Assembly (NCBI GenBank): GCA_964242215.1
Contig: CAXTCJ010000008.1
Location: 37,157 to 101,156, forward strand
Source of the DNA: LMUY01 sp964242215
GTDB lineage: Bacteria > Pseudomonadota > Alphaproteobacteria > Acetobacterales > Acetobacteraceae
DNA: 64,000 nucleotides
Direction of reading: 5' to 3'
Every line of letters starts with the position of its first letter. The stretch's first letter is position 1. Made by a program: the position numbers and the translations under genes. Under the pieces are notes generated by a model. The model was not told where the DNA came from. It saw nothing but the letters and a program-made list of their open reading frames with translations, and made no database searches. Positions 17,558-26,031 of this stretch are shown piece after piece.

Positions 17558-18047
17558 TGGGGGCTCCATACGGCTTGGGTCGTAGCAGCGAGATGGCGAG
17601 GAACAGGCCGAACACCAGGGCGGCCAGCCCATTCATCGCCGCCATGGAGACGGGAAGGCCCGGCACCAGGAACGTCGGGTCGTCGCAGGGTTTGGCCGGG
17701 TGCGCGGGCATGCGGGCCAGTCGCTCGGCAATCGAACCGCCCCCCAGATTGGGCGCGGCACATTCCGGCAGCGGGCTCGGCCACCATTTTTGCTCCACCC
17801 CGACATGCACGGAGGCAAACACCACCGACGCCGCCATGCACAGCACGACGCCCCACAGCACCCACCGCAAACGCAACGGCAGCAGGGCGATCATCGCGAG
17901 CACGGCTGCGACCCGGTACGGCCACCGCTCCACCAGGCAGAGCGCACAGGGCACCAGACCGCCATACCACTCGGACCCGAAAGCCACCGCCAGCGCACCA
18001 AGAGTCACGACGAGCGACAGGCCAGCCAACACCGAGGTTCGTGTCAT
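17517..18047 (-). CDS. dsbB: Disulfide bond formation protein B
   Basis: This 176-residue inner-membrane protein has four predicted helices. It reoxidises DsbA and passes electrons to ubiquinone. The first periplasmic loop has the redox pair CALC, and the second loop has the cysteine pair in PEC and KPCDD, so both catalytic disulfides are present. The ATG at 18047 gives MTRTSVLAGLS with a hydrophobic first helix. Coupling with coq7 is suggestive because DsbB needs quinone, but the overlap may be incidental. Confidence 0.92.
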   Translation of the reverse strand: MTRTSVLAGLSLVVTLGALAVAFGSEWYGGLVPCALCLVERWPYRVAAVLAMIALLPLRLRWVLWGVVLCMAASVVFASVHVGVEQKWWPSPLPECAAPNLGGGSIAERLARMPAHPAKPCDDPTFLVPGLPVSMAAMNGLAALVFGLFLAISLLRPKPYGAPNERLDPTRRSHAS

Positions 18048-18126
18048 GCACCGCCTTGTCGCCCGCTTCCGCCGCCGTTGCAAACCCCGTAGCCTGACCC
18101 GGCACGATCAAGGAGGCGGCGGACGC

Positions 18127-18753
18127 ATGCGCAAGGTTTGGGGCCGGAAGAACTCCTCCAACGTGATGAAGGTGCTATGGCTGCTGGAGGAGCTGTCGCT
18201 GCCGTATGAGCGGATCGACGTCGGTGGCCCGTTCGGCCGCACCAAAGATCCCCACTACGTCGCGATGAACCCCAACAGCATCGTCCCGACGCTCGAGGAG
18301 GAGAACGGGTTCACGCTTTGGGAGAGCAACGTGATCCTGCGCTATCTCGCATCCTGCCATGCCGACGGGTCGGCGCTTTGGCCCAAGGACCTGCAGGCCC
18401 GGGCCAACATCGATCGCTGGATGGACTGGCAGCAGACCATCCTGGGGCCACCGGCTACGGTGGTGTTCCAGGGGCTGGTCCGCACGCCGCCGGAAAAGCG
18501 CGACATGGCCGCGATCGAGGTCGGCATCATCAATTTGGGCCACGCCTACGCCCTGCTCGACGCGCAATTGGGCCGCCACGCCTACATCGCCGGGCCGGAC
18601 TTCACGCTGGCGGACATCCCCGTCGGCGTCCACGCGCATCGTTGGTTCTCGTTCACCCTGATGCGCCCGGAGCTGCCACATCTGCGCGCCTGGTATGACG
18701 GGCTGCTGCAACGCCCCGCCTTCCGCGACCATTGTGCGGCCCCGATGACGTGA
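18127..18753 (+). CDS. Glutathione S-transferase
   Basis: This 208-residue protein has the two-domain GST layout. The thioredoxin-like N-terminal domain begins with the glutathione-site region GRKNSSNVMKVLW and contains the cis-proline in NSIVPTLEE and the ESNVILRYL segment. An all-helical C-terminal domain follows with the ADIPVGVHAHRW capping motif. A ribosome site (AAGGAGG at 18109) precedes the ATG. The family conjugates glutathione to electrophiles or reduces peroxides; the specific substrate is unknown. Confidence 0.92.
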   Translation: MRKVWGRKNSSNVMKVLWLLEELSLPYERIDVGGPFGRTKDPHYVAMNPNSIVPTLEEENGFTLWESNVILRYLASCHADGSALWPKDLQARANIDRWMDWQQTILGPPATVVFQGLVRTPPEKRDMAAIEVGIINLGHAYALLDAQLGRHAYIAGPDFTLADIPVGVHAHRWFSFTLMRPELPHLRAWYDGLLQRPAFRDHCAAPMT

Positions 18754-18840
18754 GCGGCCATGGGCGACCTTGGGGGCACCGCACGGCTGCTGTCCGGCCG
18801 GCGGGGTAGCTGAACGCAGGCTCCACGCCATACTACGGCC

Positions 18841-20334
18841 ATGAACGATCTCCGTCCCCCGGATGCCACATCGTTGGACGCGATCCGGCGGCGCCGTCCC
18901 GTGATCGTCGCCATGCTGGTTTCGACCTTCATGTCGGCGGCCGAGGTGACGGTGATCAGCACCGCCATGCCGACCATCGTCTCGCGGCTCGGCGGCTTCG
19001 ATCTGTTCACCTGGGCATTTGGCATCTACCTGCTGTGCCAGGCCATCACGACGCCGATCTACGGGCGGCTGGCCGATTTGTACGGCCGCCGAGTCGTGTA
19101 CGTAGGCAGCACCTTGTTCTTCCTGCTGGGCTCGCTGCTGTGCGGATGCGCCTGGAGCATGCCGTCGCTGATCGTGTTCCGGGCCATCCAGGGGCTCGGC
19201 GGCGGCGGGCTGCTGCCGCTGGCGACCACCATCATCGGCGACGTCTGCCCGCCCGCCGACCGGCCGCGCGTGATTGGCTATACCAGCGGCATGTGGGGTA
19301 TCGCGGCAATCGCCGGGCCGCTGATCGGGTCGCTCTGCGTCGGCACGATCGGCTGGCAGTGGGTATTCTGGCTGAACCTGCCGATCGGGGCCATCACGAT
19401 CGCCCTGGTCGCACGCTACTTCACCGAACCGCCGCGAGCTGCCCCGCACGGCGGCGTGGACCTGCTCGGCAGCGCCCTGCTGGCCTGCGGCGTCGGCGCG
19501 GGGATGGCAGCCCTCGTGCAGTGGGACGCGTTTGGCGGCCGCACCCTCGCGGCGTTGGGGGTGGCTGCGGCGGTCTTCCTGGCCGCCTTCGCCGTGCGGG
19601 AGCGACGGTCCGCCCTACCCATGCTGGCGGCCCACCTTCTGCGCCACCCGGTGATCCTGGCAGCCAACGCGTCTGGCCTGCTATGCGGCGCATTGGTCAT
19701 CGAACTGACCGCCTTCGTGCCGCCCATGGTCCAAGGCGTGTTCGGCCTGAGCGCCCTGGCCGCCGGTTTCGTCTTGGGCTTGATGACGGTGAGCTGGACC
19801 ACGGCCAGCCTCGGGCTGGGACGGCTCATGGTGCGGCAACCGTTGCGCTGGGTCGCCATGGGCGGGGCGGCGGCCCTGGTGCTGGGCAGCGTGATCCTGT
19901 GGCCGGCGAACAGTATGACGATGCTGTTGGTGGCATGCATCCCGCTTGGCTTTGGCCTAGGCACCACCAGCCTGGCCTTCACCGTCGCCGTGCAGAATGC
20001 CGTGACCTCGGCGGATCGGGGACGGGCGAATTCACTGTATTACTTCTCCCGCCTGCTCGGCCAAGCGATCGGGGCGGCGGCCCTGGGCGGCGTGCTGAAT
20101 GCCGGGCTGGCATCCGGCGGATCCGGCACGAGCGGCGCGCTGCACGACCTGATGGGCGAGGCCGGCCGCGCAGCCTTGCCCCCCGGCGAGTTGGAGCGGC
20201 TGTTGCCCGTGTTGACCAGCGCGTTGCACACGGTGTTCGCCTGCGGCCTGGGCATCGCCATTCTGACGATCCCGGTGGCCCTGATCGTCCCGAGGCTGCG
20301 GCCGGGTCGACCCGGCCTCGTCACAAAAGGATAA
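18841..20334 (+). CDS. MFS exporter, DHA2 (14-helix) drug:proton antiporter type
   Basis: This 497-residue inner-membrane protein has about 14 hydrophobic segments, the length and composition of the EmrB/QacA branch. The MFS motif A is GRLADLYGRRVVY and motif C-like glycine-rich stretches follow (AIAGPLIGSLCVG). No TetR/MarR regulator or membrane-fusion partner (EmrA) is adjacent, so it probably acts alone as a proton-driven exporter of small hydrophobic compounds. The substrate is unknown. Confidence 0.88.
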   Translation: MNDLRPPDATSLDAIRRRRPVIVAMLVSTFMSAAEVTVISTAMPTIVSRLGGFDLFTWAFGIYLLCQAITTPIYGRLADLYGRRVVYVGSTLFFLLGSLLCGCAWSMPSLIVFRAIQGLGGGGLLPLATTIIGDVCPPADRPRVIGYTSGMWGIAAIAGPLIGSLCVGTIGWQWVFWLNLPIGAITIALVARYFTEPPRAAPHGGVDLLGSALLACGVGAGMAALVQWDAFGGRTLAALGVAAAVFLAAFAVRERRSALPMLAAHLLRHPVILAANASGLLCGALVIELTAFVPPMVQGVFGLSALAAGFVLGLMTVSWTTASLGLGRLMVRQPLRWVAMGGAAALVLGSVILWPANSMTMLLVACIPLGFGLGTTSLAFTVAVQNAVTSADRGRANSLYYFSRLLGQAIGAAALGGVLNAGLASGGSGTSGALHDLMGEAGRAALPPGELERLLPVLTSALHTVFACGLGIAILTIPVALIVPRLRPGRPGLVTKG

Positions 20335-20389
20335 CGTCCGAAGCTTAACAGGCCGTGTAGATCGTCGCGCGACAGTTGAGGGGCCATGC

Positions 20390-21208
20390 GTGCTCGTTCT
20401 CGATGGCGTGACGAAAAGCTTTGGCAAGTCCGTGGCGGTGTCCGACGTGTCGCTGTCCATCCCACGTGGCCAGTTCGTGGGTGTAATCGGACGGTCCGGC
20501 GCGGGTAAATCCACCACGCTGCGTATGATCAACCGCCTGGCGGACCCGAGCGCCGGCCGCATCACCTGCGAAGGCACCGACGTCACCGCGCTGACCGGGC
20601 GCCCCCTGCGGGATTGGCGCCGCCGCTGCGCCATGATCTTCCAGCAGTTCAACCTAGTCGGCCGGCTGGACGTGCTGGACAACGTGCTGATGGGCCGTCT
20701 GACCCAGTCGCCGCCTTGGCGCTCCACGCTCAAGATGTGGAGCCGCGACGACCGTGCCATCGCCATGGCGGCCCTGGACCAGATGGACATCGCCAACCTC
20801 GCCGCCCAACGCGCCGACAACCTCTCGGGCGGGCAGCAGCAGCGCGTGGCGATCTGCCGCGCCCTGGTGCAGGAGCCGGACATCGTGCTGGCCGACGAGC
20901 CGGTCGCCTCGCTCGACCCGCGCAACGCCGCCGTGGTGATGGACGCGCTGCAGCGGATCAACCGCCATTTCGGGCTGACGGTGCTGTGCAACCTGCACTC
21001 GCTGGACCTCGCCCGCACGTATTGCGACCGGCTGGTGGGCATGTCGGCCGGCCGGGTCGTGTTCGATGACGTGCCCGCGGCGCTCACCGACCGCGTGGCG
21101 CGCGAACTGTATGGGCTGGAGGCGAACGAGGTGATGGAGCGCCAGCCCGCGCCAGGATCAAACGTCCAGTCGGACATCCTGGCATCCCAGGCCGCCGTCA
21201 CCGCCTGA
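20390..21208 (+). CDS. phnC: Phosphonate ABC importer ATPase
   Basis: This 272-residue ABC ATPase has Walker A GRSGAGKST, the Q-loop in FQQFNLVGRL, signature LSGGQQQRVAICR and Walker B VLADEPVASLD. LVGRLDVLDNVLMGRL is characteristic of PhnC. The start is a GTG at 20390 preceded by GAGGGG; the ATG at 20386 is in another frame. It begins a four-gene operon (phnC, phnD, phnE, phnE) for uptake of phosphonates or, in some members, phosphite or organophosphate esters. Confidence 0.93.
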   Translation: MLVLDGVTKSFGKSVAVSDVSLSIPRGQFVGVIGRSGAGKSTTLRMINRLADPSAGRITCEGTDVTALTGRPLRDWRRRCAMIFQQFNLVGRLDVLDNVLMGRLTQSPPWRSTLKMWSRDDRAIAMAALDQMDIANLAAQRADNLSGGQQQRVAICRALVQEPDIVLADEPVASLDPRNAAVVMDALQRINRHFGLTVLCNLHSLDLARTYCDRLVGMSAGRVVFDDVPAALTDRVARELYGLEANEVMERQPAPGSNVQSDILASQAAVTA

Positions 21209-21255
21209 CGACACGCCTACGCCTCAGTGATTTTCACCCTCCCAAAGGAGCGACC

Positions 21256-22194
21256 ATGATCGACCGCCGCACAATGCTGGCTGGCCTTGCTGCCGCCGGT
21301 GCCACCACCGCCGCCCTGCCCGTTCGCGCGCAGAGCTACAAGCAGGCCTATCCGGAACTGGTCTTCGCCGTCGTCCCGGCCGAGAACGCCTCGGGCGTCA
21401 CCGATCGCTACCAGCCCTTCGTCGCCTATCTGACCAAGCAACTCGGCACCAAGGTCACCCTGCGCGTCGCCAACGACTATGCGGCCGTCATCGAGGGTCA
21501 GCGCGCCGGCAACATCCACATCGGCTATTACGGCCCGGCCTCCTTCGCCCGCGCGCTCGTCACCGGCGTGAAGACCACGGCCTTCGTCATCGACGTGAAC
21601 AGCGACGGCACCAAGGGCTATTACTCGGTGTTCTATGTGAAGTCGGACAGCCCGTACAAGACGGTGCAGGACCTCAAGGGCAAGGATCTCGGCCTGGTCG
21701 ATCCGAACTCCACCTCCGGCTACAACATGCCGCTGTTCGCGCTGAACAAGATGGGCATCAACGCCGAGCAGTTCTTCGGCAAGGTGCTGATCACCGGCAG
21801 CCACGAGAACGCGGTGCTGGCGCTGTGGCAAGTCACGGTACAGTGCGCCGCCAACTTCTGGAACGCGCCGGACGACAGCAACCTGACGCGTATGCTGAAC
21901 AAGGGCATGATCAAGAAGGCCGACGGCTCGCCCGCCAAGGTGGATGATTTCCGTATCATCCTGAAGTCGGACCTGATCATCAACGGCCCGACCGCCTATC
22001 TCGACAGCCTTCCGCAAGACCTCAAGAGCGCCATCACGACCGCCTGGCTGGACGCCGCCAAAAACGACAAGGCCGCCTTCGACCGCCTGTCCGACGGCAA
22101 GAACCAGCCCTTCCAGGTGACCGACAACGCCGCGTATGACGACACGATCAAGCTGATCACCTTCGTCGACCACCTGCGCAAGCAGAACGGCTGA
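21256..22194 (+). CDS. phnD: Phosphonate ABC periplasmic binding protein
   Basis: This 312-residue binding protein starts with a signal sequence (MIDRRTMLAGLAAAGATTAA, cleavage near VRAQ). The mature part has PhnD features: FAVVPAENASGVTDRYQPF, HIGYYGPASFARA and GLVDPNSTSGYNMPL, the last of which forms part of the phosphonate site. A clear AAAGGAG precedes the ATG. It captures phosphonate in the periplasm and hands it to the two PhnE subunits encoded next. Confidence 0.93.
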   Translation: MIDRRTMLAGLAAAGATTAALPVRAQSYKQAYPELVFAVVPAENASGVTDRYQPFVAYLTKQLGTKVTLRVANDYAAVIEGQRAGNIHIGYYGPASFARALVTGVKTTAFVIDVNSDGTKGYYSVFYVKSDSPYKTVQDLKGKDLGLVDPNSTSGYNMPLFALNKMGINAEQFFGKVLITGSHENAVLALWQVTVQCAANFWNAPDDSNLTRMLNKGMIKKADGSPAKVDDFRIILKSDLIINGPTAYLDSLPQDLKSAITTAWLDAAKNDKAAFDRLSDGKNQPFQVTDNAAYDDTIKLITFVDHLRKQNG

Positions 22195-22211
22195 ACCCGG
22201 CGTCCGGCGGC

Positions 22212-23096
22212 ATGGCCCACGCGATCTCCAGGCCGCCGGACCCACAATTGCAACCGCTGCTAGCGGCCTACGCCCAGGCCGTTGCTGACCGCCGCCGAAC
22301 GATCCTGATCGGCATCGCGCTGATGGTGGTCGCCACGGTGCTCTCCGGACTCGGCGCCGAGGTCCGGCTCGACACGTTCTGGGACAAGCTCGGCAACTTC
22401 AGCAGCTATTTCGGCCGCCTGACCGAACTCGACACCGGCGCCCGGGTCTGGACCGACCCGGCCTATTGGTTCTGGGGCCTGCGCCGCTGGAGCCTGCAAC
22501 TCGAGCAGACGCTGCTGATCGCCTATGTCGGCACCGCGACCGGCAGCGTGCTCGGCGTCGTCGGCGCGGTGCTAGCCAGCCGCAATCTGTCGCGGTCGGC
22601 CACCGTGCGTTTCCTCGCCATCCGCGTGCTGGAGTTCAGCCGCACCGTGCCGGACATCGTGTTCGCGCTGATCTTCGTCGTCGCGTTCGGCCTCGGCCCC
22701 CTCCCGGGCGTGCTCGCGATCACGCTGCACACCACCGGCACACTGGGCAAGTTGTTCGCTGAGGTGATCGAGAACATCGACATGAAGCCAGTCGAAGGCG
22801 TGCAGGGCACCGGCGGAAGCTGGCTGTCGCAAATTCGCTTCGGCGTGCTGCCCCAGGTGCTATCCAACTTCGCCAGCTACGCCCTGCTCCGCTTCGAGGT
22901 GAACGTGCGCGGCGCCGCGGTGATCGGCTTCGTCGGCGCCGGCGGCATCGGGCAAGAACTGATCGTCGCCATCCGCAAATTCTACTACTCGGACGTGAGC
23001 GCGATCCTGTTGATGCTGCTGGTCTGCGTCATGGCAATCGACTTCGCCTCCGAAAAGCTGCGCCACAGGATGCTCGCCGCGGAGCAAGCGTCGTGA
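22212..23096 (+). CDS. phnE: Phosphonate ABC permease 1
   Basis: This 294-residue permease has a long hydrophilic N-terminus, one anchoring helix at about residues 30-50, and five further helices in the binding-protein-dependent permease fold. The family signatures VLEFSRTVPDIVFALIFV and GFVGAGGIGQEL are present. Its stop overlaps the next start by four bases. The two PhnE proteins probably form a heterodimer. Confidence 0.92.
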   Translation: MAHAISRPPDPQLQPLLAAYAQAVADRRRTILIGIALMVVATVLSGLGAEVRLDTFWDKLGNFSSYFGRLTELDTGARVWTDPAYWFWGLRRWSLQLEQTLLIAYVGTATGSVLGVVGAVLASRNLSRSATVRFLAIRVLEFSRTVPDIVFALIFVVAFGLGPLPGVLAITLHTTGTLGKLFAEVIENIDMKPVEGVQGTGGSWLSQIRFGVLPQVLSNFASYALLRFEVNVRGAAVIGFVGAGGIGQELIVAIRKFYYSDVSAILLMLLVCVMAIDFASEKLRHRMLAAEQAS

Positions 23097-23950
23097 GCGG
23101 AGCCCTGCGAGCCGACTTCCTAGCTCGGCGAGACGACGTCGAGGCGCGGCATGGCGCCATTCTGGCCGATCGCGGCCGTGGGCGCTGGGGGCTGGTGGCG
23201 CTAGTCGGATTGGCCGTCGCGATCTACGTCACCGGGTTGGTGGTGCTGGATATCTCGCCGCTGCGCATCTGGCAGGGCCTGGGCCAGCTCGGCACGATCC
23301 TGGTGCTGATGCTGCCGCCCACAGCCGGTGGCCACTTCGCGCTGTATCTGGACGCGCTAGGCCAAACGTTGTCGATCGCCTTTCTCGGCACCCTGCTCGC
23401 CGCCGTGGCCGCGGTGCCGTTCGGGTTCCTGGCGGCTCGCAACGTCGTGGCGAACCGGGCGCTTCATATCCTGGCACGGCGTAGCCTGGACACGGTCCGC
23501 AGCATCGACACCCTCATCTGGGCACTGATCTGGATCGATGTCGTTGGATTGGGGCCGTTCGCCGGGGCACTCGCGATCGCTTCCTCAGATTTTGGCGCCT
23601 TGGCCAAGCTGTTTTCGGAAGCGATCGAGACCGCAGACAACAAGCCCATCGAGGGCGTGGTAGCGAGTGGCGGCGGCCGGCTACTGGCCGTCCGCTTCGG
23701 CATCGTTCCGCAGATCCTGCCAGTGTTTGCCAGCCAGCTACTCTACTTCTTCGAGTCGAACACACGGTCGGCAACGATCATCGGCATCGTCGGCGCCGGT
23801 GGGATCGGGTTGCACCTATACGAACAGATCCGTGTCCTGGAATGGCGGCAAGCCTCGTTCCTGATCCTGATGGTGCTCATCACCGTGGCCGCGATCGACT
23901 TAGTATCCCGTCGCCTCCGCCTGGCCATCATCGGACGGCGAGCCGGCTGA
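23093..23950 (+). CDS. phnE: Phosphonate ABC permease 2
   Basis: This 285-residue permease is paralogous to the preceding one: VRSIDTLIWALIWIDVVGLGP and GIVGAGGIGLHLYEQIR match the PhnE signatures. The GTG start at 23093 overlaps the previous stop as GTGA, so translation is coupled. No C-P lyase (phnG-M) or phosphonatase genes follow, so catabolism must be encoded elsewhere. The gene is convergent with the DUF3072 gene; a GCCGG/CCGGC inverted repeat spans its stop codon. Confidence 0.92.
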   Translation: MSGALRADFLARRDDVEARHGAILADRGRGRWGLVALVGLAVAIYVTGLVVLDISPLRIWQGLGQLGTILVLMLPPTAGGHFALYLDALGQTLSIAFLGTLLAAVAAVPFGFLAARNVVANRALHILARRSLDTVRSIDTLIWALIWIDVVGLGPFAGALAIASSDFGALAKLFSEAIETADNKPIEGVVASGGGRLLAVRFGIVPQILPVFASQLLYFFESNTRSATIIGIVGAGGIGLHLYEQIRVLEWRQASFLILMVLITVAAIDLVSRRLRLAIIGRRAG

Positions 23951-23968
23951 CACCGGCCCGCCGCAGTC

Positions 23969-24199
23969 TTAATGGTTCTTGCCGCGCCCAGTCTTGCTCT
24001 GGAGCGCATCGATGGCCTTCGAGGCTTCGGCCTTGGTCAACGCCGGGTCGAACTCCTCGCCGGCCTCCTCTGACAAGGTCTTCAGGTAGGATGCCTGCGC
24101 CCCCGTCATCGTCTCGTCTCCGGTTGCCCAGTTATCCGGGTCCTTGACGGTGTTGGAGGGCGCGTCGGCGGGGGAGGGAGTTTTTGGGTTCGTGCTCAT
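23969..24199 (-). CDS. DUF3072 domain protein
   Basis: This 76-residue acidic cytoplasmic protein matches the DUF3072 pattern: DPDNWATGDETMTGAQASYLKTL is the core (positions 21-43), followed by EAGEEFDPALTKAEASKAID. The second half resembles a small helical motif found alone or repeated in many proteobacterial and actinobacterial proteins; no function is established. The N-terminal 20 residues are Pro/Ser/Thr-rich and probably disordered. It is downstream of the recA-cdd pair on the same strand, 41 bases away, and may be read through from it. Confidence 0.75.
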   Translation of the reverse strand: MSTNPKTPSPADAPSNTVKDPDNWATGDETMTGAQASYLKTLSEEAGEEFDPALTKAEASKAIDALQSKTGRGKNH

Positions 24200-24240
24200 G
24201 AAGGATAAACGCCCGTGTGCCTGATTTGTTCACCGCTCAC

Positions 24241-24647
24241 TTAGCGTTGATAAGGGAAAGGTAGCAGCTCCCGCAACGTGACCCGGCGAGGCCCCTCCGG
24301 CCCCGGTAGGAGAATATCGGCCGCCGGATCGAAGTCGGTCAGCATCTCCCGGCAGGCACCGCACGGTGACACGATGGCGATTTCCCGCACGCTCTCCTCA
24401 GCCTTGGGATGACGCACGGCGACCGCGCACTCCACCGTGCCGTCTCCGTCGAGGATGGCGCGCCCCAACGCAACCGCCTCGGCACACACCGAGAGCCGCC
24501 CGACGGTGGCCCCGAGGTGCAACCCGGTCCATATCCGGCCATCGCGGGACCGCAACGCCGCCCCGACGGTGTGCCAATGCGGCCGGTAATGCTTCACCAG
24601 CACCGCCTTAGCGGCCTCAATCAACTCGAGATCGGCGAGCGCGAGAC

Positions 24648-24651
<4 letters not shown>
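24241..24651 (-). CDS. cdd: Cytidine deaminase-like zinc hydrolase
   Basis: This 136-residue protein has the deaminase zinc site: CAEAVALG supplies the first cysteine and the catalytic glutamate, and SPCGACREML supplies the second cysteine pair. The usual nucleoside-binding N-x-E pattern before the first motif is not obvious (GLHLGATVGRLS instead), which makes it closer to the blasticidin-deaminase/CDD-like branch than to classical CDD. It hydrolyses the amino group of a cytidine-like nucleoside. The GTG start overlaps the recA stop (GTGA at 24648-24651), so it is probably translated with recA. Confidence 0.8.
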
Positions 24652-25685
<1,034 letters not shown>

Positions 25686-26031
25686 ACCGTCTTCCCTCTT
25701 GCCCGGGCAGTGCGCGCGGCGACACACGATTGTGTCACAGGCCCGAACATCGCCGCAACCCGACGCCAGGCTGCGCCGTGTTACGCGTTCATGGTTTGAT
25801 GCCTGACTCTCTGTCGATTCGGCCAGATCTGGCCGGTTAAACTAGTCCTGTTAATAAAGCGGTCCTTATCTGTTCACAAGAACAAAAGGTGCACGGCGCG
25901 GGTGGGATTCAGCGAGCGGACGGGTCCTGGCACTCACAACCCGACCGCCATATCGACTGGGCCGTCAAATCAAGGCGTGACAAGGACGATCGATCGGTGG
26001 CGGTGCTGTCGAGCAGCCGTCGAAGTCGATC
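25686..26031. other. 346-bp spacer between cckA-like gene and recA
   Basis: The spacer contains no convincing open reading frame or RNA gene. It holds the recA promoter and TGTTC palindrome (25851-25884), a 14-base perfect palindrome GGCCAGATCTGGCC at 25821-25834 inside the predicted recA leader, and A/T-richer sequence around 25838-25890 that stands out from the GC-rich background. The part next to the kinase stop (25890-26031) shows nothing I can assign. Confidence 0.7.
25851..25884 (-). promoter_or_regulatory. Predicted recA promoter with overlapping palindrome
   Basis: Reading the minus strand, TTGTGA (25874-25879) and TATTAA (25851-25856) are separated by 17 bases and each match the sigma-70 consensus at four of six positions. 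The perfect inverted repeat TGTTC-TTGT-GAACA (25871-25884) overlaps the -35 element, the position expected for an SOS operator. It is not the usual alphaproteobacterial GTTC-N7-GTTC direct repeat, so assignment to LexA is tentative. The leader to the recA ATG would be about 160 bases. Confidence 0.5.

Noticed and set aside
23942..23957. Intrinsic terminator between phnE and the DUF3072 gene
   Set aside because: The GCCGG/CCGGC stem is short, spans the stop codon and has no T-run on either side.
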